Source: Erythrophleum ivorense (lineage: Eukaryota; Streptophyta; Magnoliopsida; Fabales; Fabaceae). From it: DNA of 64,000 bases. A program made the position numbers and the translations under genes. The notes under the pieces are model-generated. The model did not search any database and had not been told where the DNA came from. It saw only the letters and a program-made list of their open reading frames with translations. The DNA lies in the NCBI GenBank assembly GCA_026724425.1, contig JAIUCV010000001.1, forward strand, positions 2,986,001 to 3,050,000, in the 5' to 3' direction. Shown here in pieces: positions 12,801 to 24,743 of this stretch (positions are counted from its first letter, which is position 1; each line of letters starts with the position of its first letter).

Positions 12801-15224
12801 CACAAGCCAGCATTTCCTTGAGCTGGACCTTTCTCAGTGTCTGACAAATTTTTAATCTGCTGTTCTGTAGTTGCTGATAAAGGTACATTTACTTGCCTTT
12901 CTGGCAAGAATTTGTCAGTTAGCTTTTGATTCAATATAAAATTACCATCATCTGGGTTTCTGGGTTGCTGGTTTTTGACTGTAAATCCAACCTGCTCGCT
13001 GAGCAGCAAAGGTGAGTTTGTAGCATAACTTACATTTGCTCTACTGAGCAACTCTGTGACCTGATAGTCTGAATTGATGTTGAAATCTTTCCCATTTCTG
13101 CCCTGGATCTCCTGCTGATCAACTATTTTGTTCTGGTCTTCATATCTACTCTCTTCTAAGTCAAAATTTAGAGCCTTCTTGCAAGACTTTCTAGTTGCAG
13201 TCCTAGAATCTAATGTCTCTACAACATCAGCTTGCGGTGTTGCTGCTTCTTTAGCAACATTTTTCCGTACATACTTCCTCTTTTGGGGTGGATTTTCCTT
13301 AGACCCTGTCTTCTTTCGAGTTGCAGGATTTGGAGTTCTTTTGGGCTTGCCTTCTACAATTACCTTTGGCCTATGTTTTCTCCGTTTAGGTGTTTTCTGC
13401 TCAGGCGTCTTGTTCAGATCAATATCCAGGCCACTCCCACTGCAACAATTGTAATTTTCAGAACCCTTATTTTTGCTATATGACATAGAAATTGCTGCTG
13501 CTGATGAATTTACAATATGCTGTAGAAGGCCATTGCAATATTCATGGTAATCATTTTCTGTGGATGCAACCAAGCTTTCTTGCTTGTCCTTCTCCTGAGT
13601 TTGGCTTTCAGCTATTGCGTACTCGATACACTGTTTGTCTGCAAACTCATTGAGCTGATCTATTGTTTCTGGTGCTGATTGGAAGGAGTTGGTGAAACTA
13701 AAGACATCATCAGCTTCTGTGACAGGTGCAGAGTTTTGATCGTACTTAGGTCTGCAAGGTATGTAAAAACCACCTGTGAAAGCAGTCTCAGTCATTCATC
13801 AATCAGTTGCCAAAATTATAATGGGCGCAGCAAGGCATTGTTTGGGCAAGTGGATAGGGAGTGATTTGTTTCTGTAACATTGCAATCTTCATGACAGTTT
13901 TTCATTGTAGTTTATTATGGTAATTGCAAGAGGGATATCAGTTTCACATAATTACAATCTACAGAAGAAAAAATTGGGAAGGTAAAATATCAATTGCATT
14001 CCTTATCAGTGTTTATAATTTCAAGGCTTTCTATGTTTTTTGATAATTTAAACAGAAAGTTTTTATCAGCGTTTTAAACATGAATGTGTATTTTGGGTTT
14101 GCAAGAATGCCAGTTGGAGCTAAAACCAGATATCCTTCTGTTTTTTTTCCCCCTTTCATTGCATTGCAGCAGACATTTCAACTGTAGAAATTAAAGTAGA
14201 GACGAGGTTTGCCTTGAATTAACTGATATATAGGGTGGATATAAATTTATATCTTTACGAAAATTGAAAACTAACTGTTATGGATCATAAAAATTCTCTA
14301 GATGTTTACTTCATAGTTAATATGATCATTGATCTGGGGAAATCTTGCTTAAAAAATTGTTAGGATAGATATGACATGAAATTGATAATTGCTACATTTC
14401 CTATTGTCAATCATATAAATTTCTTTCAACTAAAAAAATAGTAGAAAAGCATTGTCACCACTAGCTACAAAGATTTCTCTTCTCTCAACAATTTCTTATT
14501 GAAATTTAAATTGCAGAAGAAAGATGAAGTTACCATTGGATATCTCTGACTCAGATAGGCTACTACTCAGCAGGCTTGAGAATGTGCAGGGAATTTCGTT
14601 GTTGAGCAAACTGTATGAGTCGCAGCTGTCAAATTCAAAATTCCTATTTGGAACCAAAAGATTTGCATCTGTGTACACGGGGTCTGAATCTGCATAGTTA
14701 TTGTTTTGTTTGACAGTGAAACTACCTGCATTGAAATCTCTCCCATCGCTGCTAGTGTGAGGGTGGAATTTTGGTAGCAGTGGTGTTCCTACTGCCATGC
14801 TTTTGCTTTCGCCTAAACTCCCGTTAGGAGAAGCAACGTTAGTTGCATTCTTCCTGAGGAGAAATTCCAAAGTATTCAAGTTCAATCTATTGCTGTCAAA
14901 GTGCAAGGCTGAGCCAGCAAAGTGATTGATGACACTGTCTCTCTCGGCAGAACCTCTATCAAAATAATTGTACTCTTCAGTTTGTCCTATTAGATGGATA
15001 TTTTGATCTGGCCCATTATACTTTAGCATCTCTTTCATGTAATCACTTCCAGGTACAGTTAACTTTTCCAAATTTCCTCCTCCCTTTCGGTTTTCCTGCC
15101 AGTCTGCTGATCTTGGATCGGATCTTATTTGAATTGGCTTCTCAGGGGTGACAGGTACCCAAGAACCATTCATCTGGACTTGATCCTCTTCTGGAGTAAA
15201 AAGTTGTTCTCCGAAGTTCATCAT
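3826..15224 (-). CDS. ROS1: ROS1-type 5-methylcytosine DNA glycosylase (DEMETER family)
   Basis: Bifunctional DNA glycosylase/lyase that excises 5-methylcytosine in the nucleus and starts active demethylation by base-excision repair. Coding exons (minus): 15224-14534, 13773-12301, 12221-11865, 11043-10953, 10851-9411, 9329-9250, 9100-9016, 8920-8829, 8757-8689, 8559-8523, 8393-8311, 6870-6427, 5911-5875, 5788-5731, 5389-5250, 5159-5094, 4983-4869, 4779-4741, 3929-3826. They sum to 5502 nt (1833 aa). The N-terminus has the family motif GSWVPVTPEKP. A Lys-rich DNA-binding stretch lies near residues 356-403 and split glycosylase part A near 780-895. The HhH-GPD has lysine K1390 in GLGLKS and aspartate D1408 in VDTN. 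Fe-S cysteines 1475, 1482, 1485 and 1491 have C-X6-C-X2-C-X5-C spacing. The C-terminal domain ends near PRPLMARLHFPASKL. HHLAFP, AVRLGW, KYLWPRL and YQMITFGK favour ROS1 over DME. It is longer than Arabidopsis ROS1 (about 1390 aa). The start is the first ATG of the exon. Confidence 0.94.
7710..7883. mobile_element. Palindromic MITE-like insertion in a ROS1 intron
   Basis: The left arm (7710-7769) and right arm (7822-7883) are inverted copies of about 60 bp. GGGAGAATTAGAGTT on the left is mirrored by CATAACTCTAATTCTCTC on the right, and both carry CCAAAGTTGAAAATATTTATT. The central spacer is about 50 bp. The whole could fold into one long hairpin. It sits in the 1.44-kb intron between exons 11 and 12 (8310-6871), the longest coding-region intron of the gene. 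A clear target duplication was not found, so the superfamily is open. Confidence 0.7.
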
Positions 15225-17000
15225 GGGATCCTGGAACTCACAGACTATGACAATTCAATGCTTCTTTCACTTGTGCTTGATGTATTTATGGTCAAGTTTG
15301 ATATCATGTTAAAATTAAAGGGTAAAAAGTTAAGAATCAACTAGAGTTTATTGTACTGATAAGTTTTTCAAATCAAGACGAAGGTTCAAAAGAATGACAG
15401 GGAATCCTCACTGCAAAATACTGGTACAATTTATCCTGCCACACCATTTCTGTTGATTCAATATTATATCTAATACCTGTGCTACATAAGCAACTGATTA
15501 TAATTATATAACTTCAAAAGGAGCTAGGCCCTACCATATAGTTAACCTAAAAATACAGTTTGCCCTCAAATTTCTCATGATAAAGCCATGTAATTTATTT
15601 ACAAGTGCCACGCTATCATCCTGAGCCATGTGCTGTAATATACCACATGATGGTCCAATCCGACATTATATATAACTATAAATATTCCAACAATTTAGAT
15701 TCAGCAGTCAATGAAATTGAAAAAAATACCCTTCTCTAGCTATTAATAGAAAATTGTAATATAGCAGCATAGGCAAATTTTCCTTATTAATCACATGAAA
15801 TGGCCAACATAGCTTTGAGCTTCTACCTGTATTGGTTCTTCAAGCTAGGTAAGATGGGATGAAGTATCTTCATATGGGTGACAGGTATCTAAATTATGGG
15901 TGTTAAAATGTAATTCGAAGTTGCAGGTACCTAAACAATTTAATTAATTAACGAAAATTTTTTAGGGAGATTGAATATACAAAAAAACACTATAAAGACA
16001 CCTAAACATGCCCGGGTATACTTTAAATTTGTCTTTGACATGTTTATATATTTATTTTTAATCTTTACAAATCCATATACAATATCCGACTGCAAACAAG
16101 CTTAATACTTGAAACTCCAAACCAGGTGTCGCACGCAAGCAAGGAAAAGACTAATATTCAACATTGATATGTATATCAGGCCCAAAAAAACATTGACAAG
16201 TATGCTTTGAAGAACCAACCACTAATAGTTGGTAGAGAATCTTAACAAAAGGGAACACAATAGAAGATCTAACCTGCTATTTGTTGCTCAGTCTTGAACT
16301 TTGAGAATAAGGAAATTCCAGAGCTCTATTTTCTCTGGAATGGGCAACAGCTGCAAAATGCTACAGATTCTAAAGTACTTTGGACTGTAATCTACCTCTT
16401 GCTGGATTTTGCGGGAGGTTGTAGGAATTCCAACGTATGCATCGACCTTCTTGTTTTATCCCATTGCGTAATCCAAAAACTGCCAAAAAGCCCTCAACAC
16501 ATTTCTCACCATAGCGACAGATTGAAGAGAAAGAAGAAAAATCCCCCTTAGCCATGACTAATTCAATAAATTCATGATTTAAATGCTGGGAAGTGAATGT
16601 CTTTGATATTTTTTTCAGGTGGGAATGTTGCCCAACACCCAAAACCAAAAGAAAAATCAAGGGTACTTATGAATATTACTAAATTGACTGATTAAAACCC
16701 AACATTAAATACCCAGGATTTTTGCCACAATCTTCAGAATCTTTGATATGAATGATCTCACCAAACTCTTTCTGGGCTCTCTCCATTTTCTACTAATCAA
16801 GTTAAAGACTTAATTAGTAGAAAAAATGGGATTAAAAGAACAAATCTTTTGCAGCTAAGCTCACCGATCTGTTAGCCAAGGTGAGTCGCCTCACATGGCA
16901 TAGTCAATGCCGGAATTAACAGAGTCAGTCCTTTAGAGAGAGAAAGAAGAAGAGTGAGAGGACAGAGAAGGAGAGAGGGAGGGAAGAAGGAAAGATACCT
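15225..17000 (-). promoter_or_regulatory. ROS1 5' leader, leader intron and proximal promoter region
   Basis: The exon holding the start codon begins at 15230 after a ...TTCCAG acceptor, so at least one intron splits the 5' leader. A possible donor (AGCAG|GTTAGA) lies near 16274. At 16934-16992 the minus strand is a long pyrimidine (CT) tract, typical of plant 5' leaders and core promoters. This suggests transcription starts near 16.9-17.0 kb. The leader intron and transcription start are inferred, not proven. Confidence 0.45.
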
Positions 17001-20000
17001 ACGAGTTAGTATGCTTATAAACATTTAATTTTAAAAGTACTTTTTGTTTGGGGCACCCCTTGTGTCCATGACTTAACGAATGATTTCTCTTTCTGCTCCT
17101 TCCATTGCTTTTGCTTTTGTTTTCTTTTTTCTTTATTCTCTCACCCCATGATGACTTGGTAAAACACCGAATTAAGTTGCCTCTCAGCCACACCAAAACA
17201 ATCCTAAGAAAACTCTATATTAAATTAATTATAAATAAATATATTAAAAATGAATTGCACTAAAATAATAATAATAATCTTTTTATATGTATTTTAATTA
17301 TTAGCTTAGTCTTCTAATTTTTAAAATAAAATATACTCAAGAATTTCACCAACATGTTTTGAAAAATTGTCCTGGTTGAGCATGTTACTCCAGAAAACTA
17401 CACTGATTCTTATGTTTTATAATTTGCAGTTTTTGAAGCATTGATTGTTTCGGCCACCGATGCAAACATGCTATTCTGGATATTACATTACATGGCTCAT
17501 AAATTGATTTAATATTTGGTGAAGTTTCACTAGTTCCCATTTTAGATTAGATTAATATTATGTTTCTATTTTGCAGCAAAGAGCAGTTAATCTCCAACGC
17601 AGTAACGCCTATTGTCAAAAGTTAATTACTTGATCTTCATAATGAGGGGTTACATGCATATCTGTTGAATAAATTAGGCCCATTTATAGGATTTTTCTGT
17701 GGATAGATAAAAGTTAAATCAACCAAAGAAATTGAATCCCATTAAAATCGTTCCACCCCTTGACTAATTAAGGAATCCTGCCAATATCTGCAATTCTAGA
17801 TTTAATGAGTATTTCTTATATGAAAATTATGAAATACAGTATGAAAAAAAAATGCACCAACTATTTAAAATTGGAAATTTGTGATTTTTTTATAAAGGGT
17901 AATTTAACTTAATTTTTTTTATAAATACATTGATAAATTAATAGAGTTTCATATGGTCAATAAGTAATTGTGCATTTTTTCTCTTTTTTTTTTTTTTTGA
18001 TAATTACTTGTCTCTCTAGTTTATTTGTTCGTTGCCATTGTATCCCCAAATTAAGTAGTAGATATGACTTCGAATTTGTTGAAACTTAATCTTTGATTTG
18101 ATATACTATTAATTGGTATGAATGAGATGTGATGGTATTTTGGGTTTTTATTAGTGGTATCTAAAGTGAAAGCTATCAGAGAAATATATAATTAGGATTT
18201 CATTGAAAAAATATTTCAGTATTTTATAAAAGTAAACAAAGGAAAGAATTAAGAATGTTAAATTGTGACAATACTTGATAATATGAGATCCTTGGAAAAT
18301 AGTGACTTCTTGTCATTAGACATCTAAAATACTTATTTATTAGGACTGTTTATCGATTTGTCTTGATTAATTCGTGGATTTCCACCAAATCAAATCAAAT
18401 AATTGAATTTATTAAAATATTAGATTTATTCACTTTTTGTTTTAATGATTGAACCAAATTATTGACAATTAGTTTGGTTTATTCGGTTTTCTTATTCTTT
18501 TTTTTTTCTTTTAACTTAAGCCTGGTTTTCTTTTTGGGGTAAAAAAGGGGGGCTAAACGCCCAAAGAGCCTGATTAGTTCAAATTATACATTTTGTCATA
18601 ATTAGTTTAAATTATATCAAACATAATTTTAATAAAATTCATCTTTGAATTACTTAATATTTTTTTTATGATTGAGTTTGTTTCATTTTTAGTTTAGTGT
18701 TGAGTCTAACTAATAATTTTTCTCAACTATATAAAAGTTTTTATTTTTTAAAATTAAATTAAAGCTTATTATTAACTCTCACTTATTCATAAATTACATT
18801 TAAAAACCAATTTTTTTCTTAGAAACTTATTTTATATAACAAATACAAAATGATCTATCATTTTATACTGTAATTTTATTAAAGTGTTGAGCTAATTAAA
18901 TAATATATTAAGCATAAAAAATTTAGCAATTTGCGTTCAATTTTTTTATGGAAACATTTTAAAAATAAAATTTAAAATATATTAAATCATTATAAAATAT
19001 ATATATATATACATCCTTAAAATCCTATTTGAAAAAAGATGTAGTTTTGATCAAAATTCGAAGATATTTCTAAACTCACCTAAATACTAAGAGGATTCTT
19101 TCCAAGTCTTAAAAAAAAAAAAAGCACTGATTGGACCATCATATTATCATCACGCTCTGCCTACATGTAAAATAATAATGGCCCCCCACCTAAAACATTA
19201 TATCTTAAACTAGATATTTAGTACTTTAATTTTATTTATCATTTCAAAATAAATTTCTAATTTTAATTATTTTAAAATAATTTTTTTTAAAATTTTCAAA
19301 TGATCTCATATAAATTTTTTTTAAGTGAAATCTATTAATACATTAAGGTTTGTTAATTTTTATACTAATATAACAACCACGTATGTATTCTTCTGATAAT
19401 ATTAGTGATAAGGTAGTATTCAATCAATATTTAACCCAAAAATTTTAAAAAAAATTAAAATAAATAAAACAAGTTCTAGTAGATCACGCACGGAGACATG
19501 CGGCCTCTCCTTCTCCCATTTTTCTCTGTCTGTGTTTCTCTGTGCTGCTCCTTCGAATAAATAGCTCCCAAATATGATGCTTATTCAAAGAATAAAGACT
19601 CTTAATAAATCACCCAGCAACGTGATGCTGCGTTTTATTTTTTTTATTTATTTTAATTTTTGGGTTAAACATTGATTGGATGCCCACCCATTTCCAAAAT
19701 TATAAAGAAAAATATACATGTGGTGCCACCTCAGCATTGAAATTAATTGATAATAATGTATTGATGGATTTTACTTAAAAGGATTTTTTATAAAATAATT
19801 TAAAATTCTAAGAAATTATTATAAAAAAACTTTAAGTTTAAAGAACTATTTTGAAATAATAAATAAAATTAAAAGACTAAATTATCATTTTAACGACCAT
19901 TATATAGTTTAAATATTCAGTCATGTATAATGGGGCCAATTTCTTATATAGTTGGATGCAACACGTTGCATGCATGGCAGAATTATTAGAACAAATTATA

Positions 20001-21301
20001 TCTCGACATTTGAATATTTTTAACAAAATTTAAAAATAATATATGAATATTTATATCTTTTAAATTAAGAAGATAAAAACTTCACTATTTTTATGTCATT
20101 GAGATAACTATGGTTATTCAACATGTTTTTCTAACTACTTGAGCGTCACTATATATTGAGTGTTAAATCAAGGGCCATTGTAACCCTCATTCATTGTACT
20201 CTTCTTTAAATTAAATAAAAGAACGAACAAAAGAAAGAAGGAAGGGTGGGACCTATTGATAAAGCTTGCCATTAATGAGATTGATAGCGGTTAATTAGCT
20301 AAGAATGTTATTACAAATGATGGGCACAAATCTTTTGACACCATCAAATATAAATTTAAATATTTAAATATAATTTAAAATATTCTATCATATTTAATAT
20401 TAATATTTGACATGCCTTTACAATTTTTTTTATGTATTTTAACTTCATAATTATTTATTTTGTGTCTTTTTTTTTTTTTTAACTAGTATGTGGTCTTCAC
20501 CAATTTGGTGGGCCCCACAAAAAAAAGAGGAAACTGTCACATTTTGTTTTAATTTAAAAATAATGCCAAAATTATTTTTATTTTTATTTTTATTTTATAT
20601 ATAATGATGATGATGTTTTTGCTGCATTCCCATTATTTTCTTGTTTCCACGAAATTTCTTATAGATGGGATTTAGATTCCAATTTGAATTGACTAGGCTA
20701 AATGGTTCATTAAATTTCAAGCTTTATGTCTAGTAAAACGTCAATTTGAAGTTTGCTTTGGCACCCATAAATTTTTTTTTTTATATTTTTACATTTTTTT
20801 TATGGGTATAAGACTAGTTTCATTCGATATTTATAACTATCCATTTTTATAAGTATTTTTTAAGAAGCTCAAACCTATAATTTTTAAAACGATAAAGAGA
20901 ATAGACCAAGAAGATCTTATAATAACATAAATACTTATTATACTTTTTTAGTATTAGAAATTAAATATTATTATTATTCACTTTTTAACAAAATTTAAAG
21001 TTTACTTTAACCATAATTTTAAATTAGATTACATGAATTATAACCTAGAAACAAATTAAGGTAAGTGATAAAATATAATTATAATAGTATCCAAAATGAA
21101 CTCAAAGACAACGCTTGATGACACATTCTTCCTTGACCTTCCTATGGTGTAAAGACTTTGAATTTGATAATCTTCTTTCCAATTTTTCTGTCACATTAAT
21201 TACATTGAATTTGGAGCTTGCCGTTACTAAATGATCTCATTCAAAGTCATTGACATCAACATATCGTAAGTTTTGAGCCAAATATGAAGTTGAAGTTGGA
21301 C
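17001..21301. other. AT-rich intergenic DNA
   Basis: No convincing coding region. The sequence is AT-rich with homopolymer tracts. Repeated TTTGGTTTATTCGGTTT-like words near 18330-18500 hint at an old, unclassified transposon, and a short (TA)n lies near 18995-19012. I could not assign any element boundaries. Confidence 0.6.
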
Positions 21302-21415
21302 AAGAGATGCATGAAGTCACCGAAATCAATAGAAAAATAAAAGAGATATATACTATTTGTAAGAGATGCATGAAGTCAGCGAAATCAATAGAAAAATAAA
21401 AGAGATATATACTAT
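21302..21415. repeat. 59-bp tandem duplication
   Basis: The unit starting AAGAGATGCATGAAGTCA occurs at 21302-21360 and again at 21361-21415, with one C/G difference. The second copy is cut exactly where the TGTCACACC block begins. This suggests the block inserted at the edge of the second copy. Confidence 0.9.
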
Positions 21416-23650
21416 GTCACACCCCACTCCCCAAGAGAAGGGGTGACCAACTCGGGGAACCCACACGGAGCTTCTTAGCTACAGCGGGATTGATTTCTCC
21501 ATATTAGTAAATAATTTTTTGGAAGTCTTATACTGAATAACTGTGCAATAAATTTAACCCTGCCTCATTGAATATATATATAACTTCTTTTCTTTTGTGC
21601 ACTAGCTTTTTGTAAAAATTTTGGCAGAGTATCTCCTGTAAATAGGACATCTCAAATTTCTACAAACAGCCAGAATACAACATAAACAACAACGGAGAGC
21701 TCCGCTCTCCTCAACCAGTCATCCAAAACATCAAGGAACCAAAATGGGGGGAGGGGGAAACAAAACCTATAACCGTTGGTCCTACTTTTGGAATACTTTA
21801 CAATACACTTGTTTATCAATTACAACAGACAACAGCACCACAAAAGAATAACCAAGCCCCCAGCTCCAAAAAGGAGGTTCACCGTCACTACGCCTCAAAA
21901 CCTATGATGAGGGAGGCGGATCAGATCCTATGACGCTATCTGAAAAAATTCAAAAATTAAAAGAGTGAGACAACTCAGTAAGCAAATAATAGATTTTCGC
22001 AATTTAACTCAAGGATCATAACCAATGATTTAAGAGAGGAAGGAAAAAGAATTGATCAACCCACGTTACAATTCAACAAATCCACAACCCGTTACATGTA
22101 ACTATACCCACTGGACCTAAGTCCCTAAGTGTGATCACTTAATGAAGGGTTATCATCAAGTTAGGGAAGGTAGCAGGTACATCTCATTGGCAACTCCTTA
22201 TCTGTTTTACTTGGGTGACTTCGCCTAACGGGCAGCTCCTTCTCTATCCTCCTTACTTACGCGTCCTAATTCATATTTTCTGAGAGCAACTACACCTCGT
22301 TGGCAGCTCCTTACCCGTTTCACTCGGGTGGTTACACCTAACGGGCAGCTCCTTTTCCACTCAGGTTCCTTCACAACACTTGACCTGCCTAGTCACCGAA
22401 TTTCCCCTAGTGCCTATAGCTTGTGCTTACAAGGAAGGCACCTGGTTAATGCTAACCAGTATCCTAGTTCCAAGCATATATATCATTAGCCAAACATATA
22501 TATATAGGAGTTTAGACTATAGGGAACCAAAATTAGCTCAATTAACAATTACTAACGAAATAGTATGAATACCAAATTCCATTCCTATATAAATAAATAA
22601 CTATCTAAGACCAGCTAAAAGATGTGTAGATAAGAGTTATTCCTCCGATAATTTCCCCTTCAAAATCAAATCATTCCCGCCAACATGCATATGACATAAG
22701 TTTTAATTCACATAGGATAATAAGGAAAAACAAAAAAATAAAGAAGAAAGGACAAAAAATAAAATAAATTGAATAAAATATAAAATACGTAATGATATCA
22801 GATCCATGGTCATAATAGACACTTAAAAAGAAAACCCATTATTTACTCACAGACGGTGCCCCAAACAAGCACGCTGTTTGTTCCTCCTTGAAAGGTTAGC
22901 TTCCTTCACCTCCAATGCTCATAGAACTTCTTGATACATCCAAACTTACCCAAATCACTACACAGATCACTATGGTCATTCAATCATCATTTTTTTTAAT
23001 CATATAATTCCATAACAGCTATCAACACACCCTGTTCATTCTCTGAACCCTACTCGCACGCCACAGCCACTCTTAGCTTAAATTCTTCCATTAAAATCCT
23101 ATTTCCTCCTTTAGACTCATATATCATTCTAAGGGAGCAAAGAGTTCAAAGATTATGCATACTCCATATGGTTAGATAACCCAAGAAGAATGAAATCCTC
23201 TTCCTCTGCTCTCCATTGGCCAGCCAAGCTAAAAGGGAGGATTTCACTGTCTTTCTCCTTCCATAGAGCAGGGATAGGCCGACGATGGAGGGAATAGGCA
23301 AGAGCAATGGTTTAAAGAAAGACACAGGGACCGGAAATGGAAGAGAAGCGTACAGAAAATGGGGGGTGGCTCACCTAACCGACGGCACAACTGGCTCCCT
23401 CCCTCGCGTCGTCGAGCTCGATCTAGCAGCGGGGAAGACCTGGGAGCAGTTACACGACGCCGATGGTGACACTCTGGAGGGCAAAGGACGACGCCAGCTC
23501 GAGGAAGCTTCACACGCACAGAGGAAAGAAGTGAACAATAGCAGAATGGAAAGGCAACGGGAAGAGAGAAGCTTCAGTGGAATAAAAAGGAAGATATATA
23601 TATTCTGATATAAATAAAACCCTCTCCTGTTGTCCCCCCCCCCCCCTTTT
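21415..23650. mobile_element. Probable long LTR or LTR-derived block (unclassified)
   Basis: Composition changes sharply at 21415, from AT-rich to much more GC-rich DNA, starting TGTCACACCCCACTCC. The block contains imperfect internal repeats: a segment at about 22177-22246 recurs at 22288-22355, each holding two copies of a GGCAGCTCCTT-like core. A GC-rich purine/pyrimidine section lies at 23280-23530 and a 13-C run at 23634-23646. There are small ORFs of up to 107 codons but none resembles a known protein. A TG start and such composition fit a long gypsy-type solo LTR. I could not find the CA end or a matching target duplication, so the right boundary is approximate. Confidence 0.4.
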
Positions 23651-24711
23651 TTTGTTTTCCTTCTATTTTTTTTTCGATCCTCACACTATTGAGTGTTAAT
23701 TCTTACATATACTCGGTATGCCATTCATTTATACATTCAACGATTAATATTTATTTTACATATAGATCTCACATGTACTACGCATGAACCCTATCTGTAC
23801 AAATTTAATTTTAACCTTTAATATTTTTAAATATACTATATTCTAGGTGCACCCAAAAAAATTTCTCTTTAAAGTAGTTTACAATTGTATTAGAAATATG
23901 CTTAAATTCGTCTACCACTTTCATCTTAGAAGAGCCCTAGGCTCTTCCCCTTATAAGGGCTTTACCTGAATGTGCACCTAACAATTTCTACAATTCATAG
24001 GTTAGAGTCACACGTATCTTAAACTGTAATTGCTACTCTATCCACTTCAACTATTGTCTCCATGTTTGTCCCTAGCAAATCAATCTCTAATACCACATGT
24101 TAGATGTTAGGACCATTACGTAGCTTTAGAATATCAATTGGATTTTAAGAGAAAATATATTCATATATTTAATATCATATATTAATTCAAAATCTTAAGA
24201 CTTTAGTTTTACGGTCATTTTGTAATATGATTACAATTAAGACATATATAAAATTTTAATAAAAAGATTTTTTTAGACATCTTAAATCTATAATAGTTAT
24301 AGTTACATTTAAAAGCATCCCCTAAGATATTTCTTAAAAACAATTGTGACTTTTGGAAAACACTAAAAGAAGAGCCATCTAAAAAACTCAATAAAATATA
24401 AATTTATGAATTTTATTAAAAAAATCAAAAACAAAATTCAGATCAATGTAAAAAGGGCTTTGGGCAATAAAAAACTGTTAGGAATGATATATAAATAAAT
24501 AAAATTTTAAGGTTAAATACTTTTTAATAACTCTTCAAATAAAAACATTAATTTGTAGAAGTAAAAATATTAAAAATAATTTTGCTATTAGGTCGCATCT
24601 GGATTTTGGTATTTAAATTACTTATTTAGATAACCATAAGAATTATAAAACTTATTATATGTGATTATATATACACATATATACATATATACATGCATGC
24701 CTTTGTCTCTC

Positions 24712-24743
<32 letters not shown>

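Noticed and set aside
11888..13483. Plus-strand ORFs over the demethylase exons
   Set aside because: They are antisense shadows of exons 2 and 3 of the ROS1-type gene. Codon content and homology support only the minus strand.
15225..17200. Helitron in the demethylase promoter, as in Arabidopsis ROS1
   Set aside because: No helitron ends (TC...CTRR with hairpin) or repeats were recognised upstream of this gene.
21302..21415. Two-unit repeat considered as a CRISPR-like array
   Set aside because: The units are 59 bp, directly abutting and without spacers, in a plant nuclear genome.
23244..23608. Overlapping ORFs of 91-107 codons in the GC-rich block
   Set aside because: Both strands are open because of GC-rich composition and neither translation resembles a known family. 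They look like chance frames in a repeat.
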